Positions 58,601 through 64,000 of a DNA stretch of 64,000 nucleotides are shown here, piece after piece. The position numbers and the translations under genes are program-made. Position 1 is the first letter of the stretch. Every line of letters begins with the position of its first letter. The notes under the pieces were generated by a model that saw only the letters and a program-made list of their open reading frames with translations, searched no databases and was not told where the DNA came from. This DNA comes from Euphorbia lathyris (Eukaryota > Streptophyta > Magnoliopsida > Malpighiales > Euphorbiaceae), in assembly GCF_963576675.1 (NCBI RefSeq), contig NC_088910.1, forward strand, positions 105,614,807 to 105,678,806. Reading direction: 5' to 3'.

Positions 58601-59225
58601 CAGATGAAGAAAAAATTAAACACAAAGCATCGATTAGACAAAGAAAACGACATGCAAATGAAAATGAAGAAAAAGAAAACATAAGAGCAGTTAAGGCCTG
58701 CAAATGTTTACCTCTCTTCCTATCCACTGCAATATTGTTAGCTTCAATGTACGGTTTGATGAGACTATTTAAGGAGTAGAATAATGAGGGCGAGAGCAGT
58801 TAACAGAGATGGAATAATTGGCATGGGCAGTTGAGTGAGGGTTGAGATGAGATTGAAGAAGTGGACGAGTTTTAACCCGCACAGAGAAATGGAAGAGAGA
58901 ATGCCACAAGTTGAGAAAATATCAATTAAATAATTAACTTAAAACTGTATAAAATTGACATATCAGCTAAATTATTATTACTATGACATGTGGCAAGTTA
59001 GGATTATACTTTTATAATAATAATATATAGATTAGTTTATCAAACTTTTAGAGGATATTTGTTTTGGCGGTTTCAGAAAATGGTAAGAGAAATTGGAGGT
59101 TTCATTCCATTTGTTGGTATTTGTTTTATTAATTCAATCATTCTTTTTACCTTTTTTTTAGTTTTGGGTTTAGCTCTAACTCATTGATCTCATTCTCCAA
59201 CCTCGTAAGGTTTTCTCAAGAATTT
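58601..59225. other. Intergenic DNA, no gene seen
   Basis: A less AT-rich block at about 58700-58920 could be part of a noncoding transcript, but nothing supports this directly. Confidence 0.45.
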
Positions 59226-59370
59226 TCACATGCATCTTAATGAGCAAGTGAATTTGCTCATTCACCGTTAGATATAGGCTTATTAAATCTAAGCCTCAGG
59301 ATGCTTTGAATCTCCACCCTAAGATTCTAATAAGTCTAGATCTAACAGTGAATGAACAGATTCTACTTAC
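59226..59370. mobile_element. Hairpin MITE, copy 2 (right end degraded)
   Basis: TCACATGCATCTTAATGAGC and AGATATAGGCTTATTAAATC match copy 1 at 29718. The right arm matches up to about 59365 and then diverges, so the last bases are lost. Confidence 0.8.
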
Positions 59371-60009
59371 TAACTTTAAACTTTTACCCTCATTATAAAA
59401 TTCTTTTTTTTTTTTTAGGAACCCTCATTATAAAATTCTACTTTACTCTCTATTTTACTTCTTACTTTTTATTTTGGTCAATATATTTTTTTTTACCTTT
59501 TTAATCTTTGGATTAATTTCACTTTTGATCCTTGTACTTATATATTTTTAAATTTTTTCCTCAAAAAATGTTTTTAACTAAATTTTTCTTTTTAATTTTT
59601 GTTTTGATTATTGTACTTATTTATATATTTTTTATCCATAGATTAATTTCACTTTTGATTTATGTATATTTATTTTTACTTTTTTACCTTAAAAATATTT
59701 TGACCAATTTTTTTTTTCTTTTATCATATTATTGAGTTTTAATATTTAATTAGTTTTTTTTAAAAATAGAATGTTTATGTATTTTCTTTGTTTACTTTTA
59801 TTTCAGTTTTCTCTATTTCAATTAAAATGGTTAAATTAATTGATTTTAATTCTTATATTTTATTAATAGAGACACGTGTATGTATAGAAATTGTTGTGAA
59901 AAACACAAATTTGGTTTATTACCTTTATCATACAACCACAAAAAGAATAAAATGTATATCATTCCCTTTGTGGAACTAAAACAAACCGATAAAAAAATTC
60001 AGATTATTA
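59371..60009. other. T-rich intergenic DNA, no gene seen
   Basis: Long T-rich tracts give hydrophobic-looking short frames that are composition artefacts. No gene was recognised. Confidence 0.6.
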
Positions 60010-60011
60010 TA

Positions 60012-60529
60012 CAGTAAAACCTCTATATAGGAATACTCTATATAAGAATAACCTCCAATTTGTTATAAAAAATTTCGGTCCCAACTTGGGCCGGTTATAA
60101 ATAAGAATAACCTCCCAAATGTTAATTGTTATACATAATCCAAGTCCCACCTTTAGAAACTATACCTCTATATAGGAATAATTATGTAAATAATGTATAT
60201 GTATTAAGGATTTAAACAAAATTTATTAAAAAATTTAAAAATTATTGAGATTAAATATGAGTTGGCACACAAATTCCAACTTTAACTATAAATTCTTACC
60301 ATTTTTCCATAAAACTCTTTTCTTTATGTATTGAAAACTAAACTCAAAACTCTTCCAATTCTTTAGGTATTGGAAATAAAACTCGTAGACTTGATATGCT
60401 AAACATTAAATTTATAAACTTTAAGTGTTGATTTTTTTTTTTGGATACCAAACTCTATATAAGAATAACCTTCCAATTGTTATATAAATTGTCCGGTCCC
60501 AAACGTATTCCTATATAGATGTTTTACTG
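60012..60529. mobile_element. MITE with CAGTAAAAC ends and TA duplication upstream of PSD1
   Basis: The ends are CAGTAAAACCTCTATATAGG and the complement of CAGTAAAACATCTATATAGG. They are flanked by TA (60010-60011 and 60530-60531), which suits a Tc1/mariner-type element. Internal inverted copies of TATATAAGAATAACCT are present. No transposase. Confidence 0.75.
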
Positions 60530-60531
60530 TA

Positions 60532-60784
60532 TTCATTTCTACTTGTTTCACTTTCTTGATTCTATTCTCTTACCCATAAGCCGTTTGCGCGAACCAATCA
60601 ATTGTTTTAACCCTAATTTAAACTTTCTACAAATTGAGCATGGGCTTCACATTAGATAAAACCGCGCCTCGAATTGTCGTTTTGTCTCTTTTCTAATCCA
60701 TCATCAATTTGCTGGCAACCCCTAAACCCCAGCAGAGAACCCCTCAAGGACCAACTCTCTGCGCATCAAACCATTCTAGAGCAG
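60532..60784 (+). promoter_or_regulatory. PSD1 promoter and 5' UTR region
   Basis: About 250 bp between the MITE and the PSD1 start codon. No clear TATA box. The frame is open upstream of the ATG back to about 60674, but no in-frame ATG was seen there. Confidence 0.45.
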
Positions 60785-63700
60785 ATGAAATTCAGATTTT
60801 CCGATAGAGCCCCTTTCTGCCCTCTTAATTTACGGTTCAACCATCACCATCACCATCACCGACGGCAATTCTTCACTTCATTTCTCAAAAAGGTTCAAAC
60901 AGCGTCTCAAGCACGTGCTTCTGTCAATGGCAGCGGTAGTAGCAATTCTCAAGGTCAGTTAGTGACTGCGTTGATAACTACTTATTTTCTCTGAGGGAAT
61001 TTGAGCAGAGTGAGAAGGAAGGTCTATTTTGATTTTGGCGTCCTTTGCAATTTAATGAGTTAGTTGATATTACAGTGTATGGATTGTAATGTATAGCTAA
61101 TTTTATATTCTTTCTTTCAATTGATTGTAAGAGAAACACTGCGATTCAGATTACTATGGCGTCCATGCTTATAACGTTGATGGTGTCTGAAAAGGAGCAA
61201 CTGAATTGTGCTTCCATTTTGAAATTTTTAATCGCAACTGATCCTCTGTAAAAGAAAGATTATCTTCTCTTTAGCAATGCAATACTATTTGGAAGATCCT
61301 AAGAAATTGAAACTGAGTTCATTATTTTGTTTGTCTTTGCCAATCATAATTCTGCGAACTGGCATTTATATAGATGAAAAATTTCTGTCTTTGTTTAACT
61401 TACCTGTAATGCACTAAAATTGATAAGCTATCCCTAATTAATTTTATTCATAGCCTACCTGGAAAGGAACAATCCCCTCAAACTGGATTTTTGAGATTTG
61501 CAGTATTTTTTTTCAGAGCCTAAGTAACTAACCTATAAAATTTTAACCAACATGTTGCAAATTAATTAGTCTGAATAAAAAAGTAAATGCTGAAATTCAG
61601 GACCTTAGATTGTGAGAATTGCATTGAGAAAAATCAGGCTGCCAACTGACATGAGCTATTACTTTTCAAATGAAGAAATGTCATTGTGATAGTGGTTTCT
61701 TAGAGTGCATCTGAAGGGTCATTCTATCTGTGCAGGACCTGCTGGTAGTAGTTTTGCGTTGCCAGGTGCTACTGTGGCTACAATACTCATGCTTGGTGCT
61801 CTTCATGCACGTCGGCTCTATGAGGATAAAAAGGTACCTAAATGATGTGAAAATTTTATTTACATGCCATTAATATACATTGTTCCCTTGCCAATTAGGT
61901 TTTATGAGTTTTCTTCTTAATTTTGTAAGCTTGTCCAGTAGATAGATGATTCCTCAAATGCTTTACTCTGCTATATTTTTTCTTTCTAAAACGTTTTTTG
62001 TTGTATTTACTTTATACCTTCTTTGCAATATGTAGTGTGATAACTTTTATGACTTTAATCATCTGGTACACTGGCATTTAGAACATCTGACAATTATTTC
62101 TTGGTTATAAATTTTGCTTTCTCTCTTTGTGGCAGATTGAAGAGGCACGGGAAAAAGGAATTGAATTAGAGTTCCAACCTGATGCAAAAGTATTATATTG
62201 TTCCTGAATGTTCCAAAAAAAGAGTTTCCAATACATTGGCGTTGTCTTTCCATCTGTTATATTCAACTACTTCATTGCTGTGATGTTCATGTTCCATTTC
62301 TTTTTAGGAATTGTGGCTCAATTTCCCAGATACTATTATATTCGTGCCTAACATTTTCAATACTTTTTGCTGTTTCCTTACTGTAGGCTACATTTATAGG
62401 TATGTTACCTTTACGCTCAATTTCCAGAGTTTGGGGTTCCTTGACAAGCATAGTGAGTATTTTTACTTTTCTTAAGCTACACTTGTCAGAGTAGTCCAAA
62501 CATTTATACCTCTGTTCTCAGTTTGGATTATTTAACAAAAAGTTTTTATATTTTCTTACAGGTAGTAGAAATTGAAATGTTCTTTGAAATATGCTTTACT
62601 TTATGTGCAAATTCATATTAAAATCTAAAAAATCGTGAAGGCAATTTTTTTACTTCAGATGCTTGTTTAATTTTGTAACATGCACACAAATGCATAAGAT
62701 AGTAATGTGATTTTGCTACCTTTTATTAGCAAGATTTTATCATAAAAGTGGCTCCTATTTTATTGTGCAGGCAAAATGAGTTGTTTTCTAGCTATTAAAT
62801 CGGGCTTATTTACTTTCACATTTTCCCTTGATAGGACAATCTGAAATGCTCACAAAAGATTGTCCAACTAAACAGACCCCACTATTTTTTGCAATTTGAG
62901 AGGAACAACATGAGCAGGGGTCTGTTAATCGAAGTGTCCATCATGGGTTTGATTAAGTTTTGAGCATATAATTTGAAGGGTTTTTTCTTTACATATGATT
63001 ATTTTCCAAGGACTTAGCAATTTAACTATGTTAGTTGTGTTCTTGTGACTTGTTGTCCATGATGATTATATGTTCTTAATCCCAATCATGCAGAAATCTG
63101 GCACTTATTGCCTTACTGATTTAATTCATGCTTCTAAGCTTAGAAGAATATATCGTCAGTCCAGGCAATATATCTTGTTTAATTGTTATGGCCAAATGAG
63201 GGAATAGTTAATGTATTGCCAGTTTATTATTTGATGAAATAATAGGATTAAATCCATGATCTTTCTCTGCCATAACAAGTTTAACTTACTAAGGAAACAT
63301 GTTTCAGGAACTTCCTATCTGGATGCGTCCATATGTCTATAAAGCTTGGGCTCGGGCGCTCCATTCAAGTATGCCTGTTACATGTGTTATGTATTATTTT
63401 GTGCTATTTCTTTACTGATGTTCTATTTCATTTTATCACATTTTGATAATAATATGTTTGCATCTCAGACCTAGAAGAAGTAGCTCGTCCTCTTGAAGAA
63501 TATGCTTCATTAAGGGAGTTTTTTGTTCGTGACCTGAAAGAAGGCTGCAGGCCTATAGATCCTGATCCACGCTGTCTGGTAACTGGTAACGGGCTTCATG
63601 TGCATCGTATTTGTCTGAGCTGGTTTCTTTGAGGTATGGCTAACTGACTTAAATTTTTATGGCCATATTTTCTTGTACCTTCAGGTTAGTCCTGTGGATG

Positions 63701-63938
63701 GCACCATTCTAAGATTTGGAGAGTTGAAAGGATCAGGAGCAATGATTGAGCAAGTCAAAGGGCATTCTTATTCTGTTTCTTCTCTTCTTGGTGCTAGTTC
63801 CTTCCTGCCTATGATAGCTGAGTCGGATGTCCATAAAGAGAGTAGTAAACAGCAAAACAGTTCTGTAGAGAACAGTAACAAGTCATGGTGGAGAATTTCA
63901 TTAGCTTCCCCTAGAGTCAGGGACAATATCTCTACTTG
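60785..63938 (+). CDS. PSD1: Phosphatidylserine decarboxylase (mitochondrial type), 5' part, continues past right edge
   Basis: Decarboxylates phosphatidylserine to phosphatidylethanolamine; plant PSD1 is a mitochondrial inner-membrane enzyme. Exons: 60785-60953, 61736-61833, 62136-62189, 62387-62452, 63308-63368, 63469-63578 and 63685-63938, with consistent phases and GT-AG borders, giving about 270 codons. Residues 1-55 are Arg/Ser-rich with a six-His run and look like a mitochondrial presequence. A transmembrane-like stretch follows (GATVATILMLGALHARRLY). Conserved PSD segments are WMRPYVYKAWARA, YASLREFFVRDLKEGCRPID and VSPVDGTILRFGELKG. The self-cleaving LGST-type motif (G-S-T in plants) that creates the pyruvoyl group lies beyond the window. 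The protein resembles Arabidopsis AT4G16700. The ATG at 60785 matches the family start MKxRF. Introns 1 (0.78 kb) and 4 (0.86 kb) show no other gene. Confidence 0.94.
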
Positions 63939-64000
63939 GTAATGATGTGGTTACTTTTCTATTTGTATGGCGTTTGCTCTGTTGATAATGCTTGAATGAT

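Noticed and set aside
58588..58779. Small lysine-rich ORF
   Set aside because: It is built from the A-rich tandem repeat and ends in unrelated sequence.
59532..59735. Membrane-like small protein
   Set aside because: The hydrophobic composition comes from T-rich DNA; no start context or family support.

Overview
The window is nuclear DNA of a flowering plant, almost certainly a eudicot. It carries three spliced single-copy plant genes with short exons and GT-AG introns, set in AT-rich DNA full of LTR retrotransposons, foldback MITEs, a LINE and a SINE. I cannot name the species.

Host genes. The 5' half of the meiotic MutS homologue MSH4 is on the minus strand (1-5231, continuing past the left edge). 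A complete seven-exon Gfo/Idh/MocA-type oxidoreductase gene is on the minus strand (8572-11875). The first seven exons of a mitochondrial-type phosphatidylserine decarboxylase, PSD1, are on the plus strand (60785-63938, continuing past the right edge). MSH4 and this oxidoreductase are, as I recall, also neighbours in Arabidopsis (AT4G17380 and AT4G17370), so the left side looks like conserved gene order. The roughly 49 kb between the oxidoreductase and PSD1 is almost all transposon.

Left repeat zone (5.4-17 kb). It holds a foldback repeat just upstream of MSH4, a 5'-truncated LINE with an 11-bp target duplication, a retroposition scar that is little more than a poly(A) tail, a decayed RNase H relic, a Mutator-type MITE and a SINE in intron 4 of the oxidoreductase, and a 0.74-kb foldback. 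At 13682-16924 is a Pack-MULE-like element with TIRs of about 320 bp and a 9-bp TSD. It carries a piece of a GH17 beta-1,3-glucanase gene. That exon is itself split by a non-autonomous hAT element, which contains two further MITEs.

Central LTR zone (17-57 kb). SIRE-A1 (17294-28962, minus) is a nearly intact Ty1/copia element of SIRE/Maximus type, inserted in an older foldback repeat. SIRE-B (30874-57214, plus) is an older relative of which only the LTRs, most of gag and the end of its extra ORF remain. An Athila-like Ty3/gypsy element (33331-54550, minus) sits in SIRE-B. SIRE-A2 (38118-49940, minus) sits inside the Athila reverse transcriptase. A large deletion has fused SIRE-B gag to the Athila 3' region. 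SIRE-A1 and SIRE-A2 both carry, downstream of pol, a second sense-strand ORF of about 980 codons. It has an N-terminal domain like the 'putative plant transposon protein' family and a long coiled-coil/low-complexity C-terminal part; its function is unknown.

How it fits together. gag-pol of the SIRE elements encodes the particle protein, protease, integrase, reverse transcriptase and RNase H, and PBS and PPT sites for reverse transcription are visible in all three copies. LTR divergence counted by eye (about a dozen differences in A1, twenty or more in A2, about thirty in B) agrees with the order of nesting. The MITEs have no transposase of their own here.
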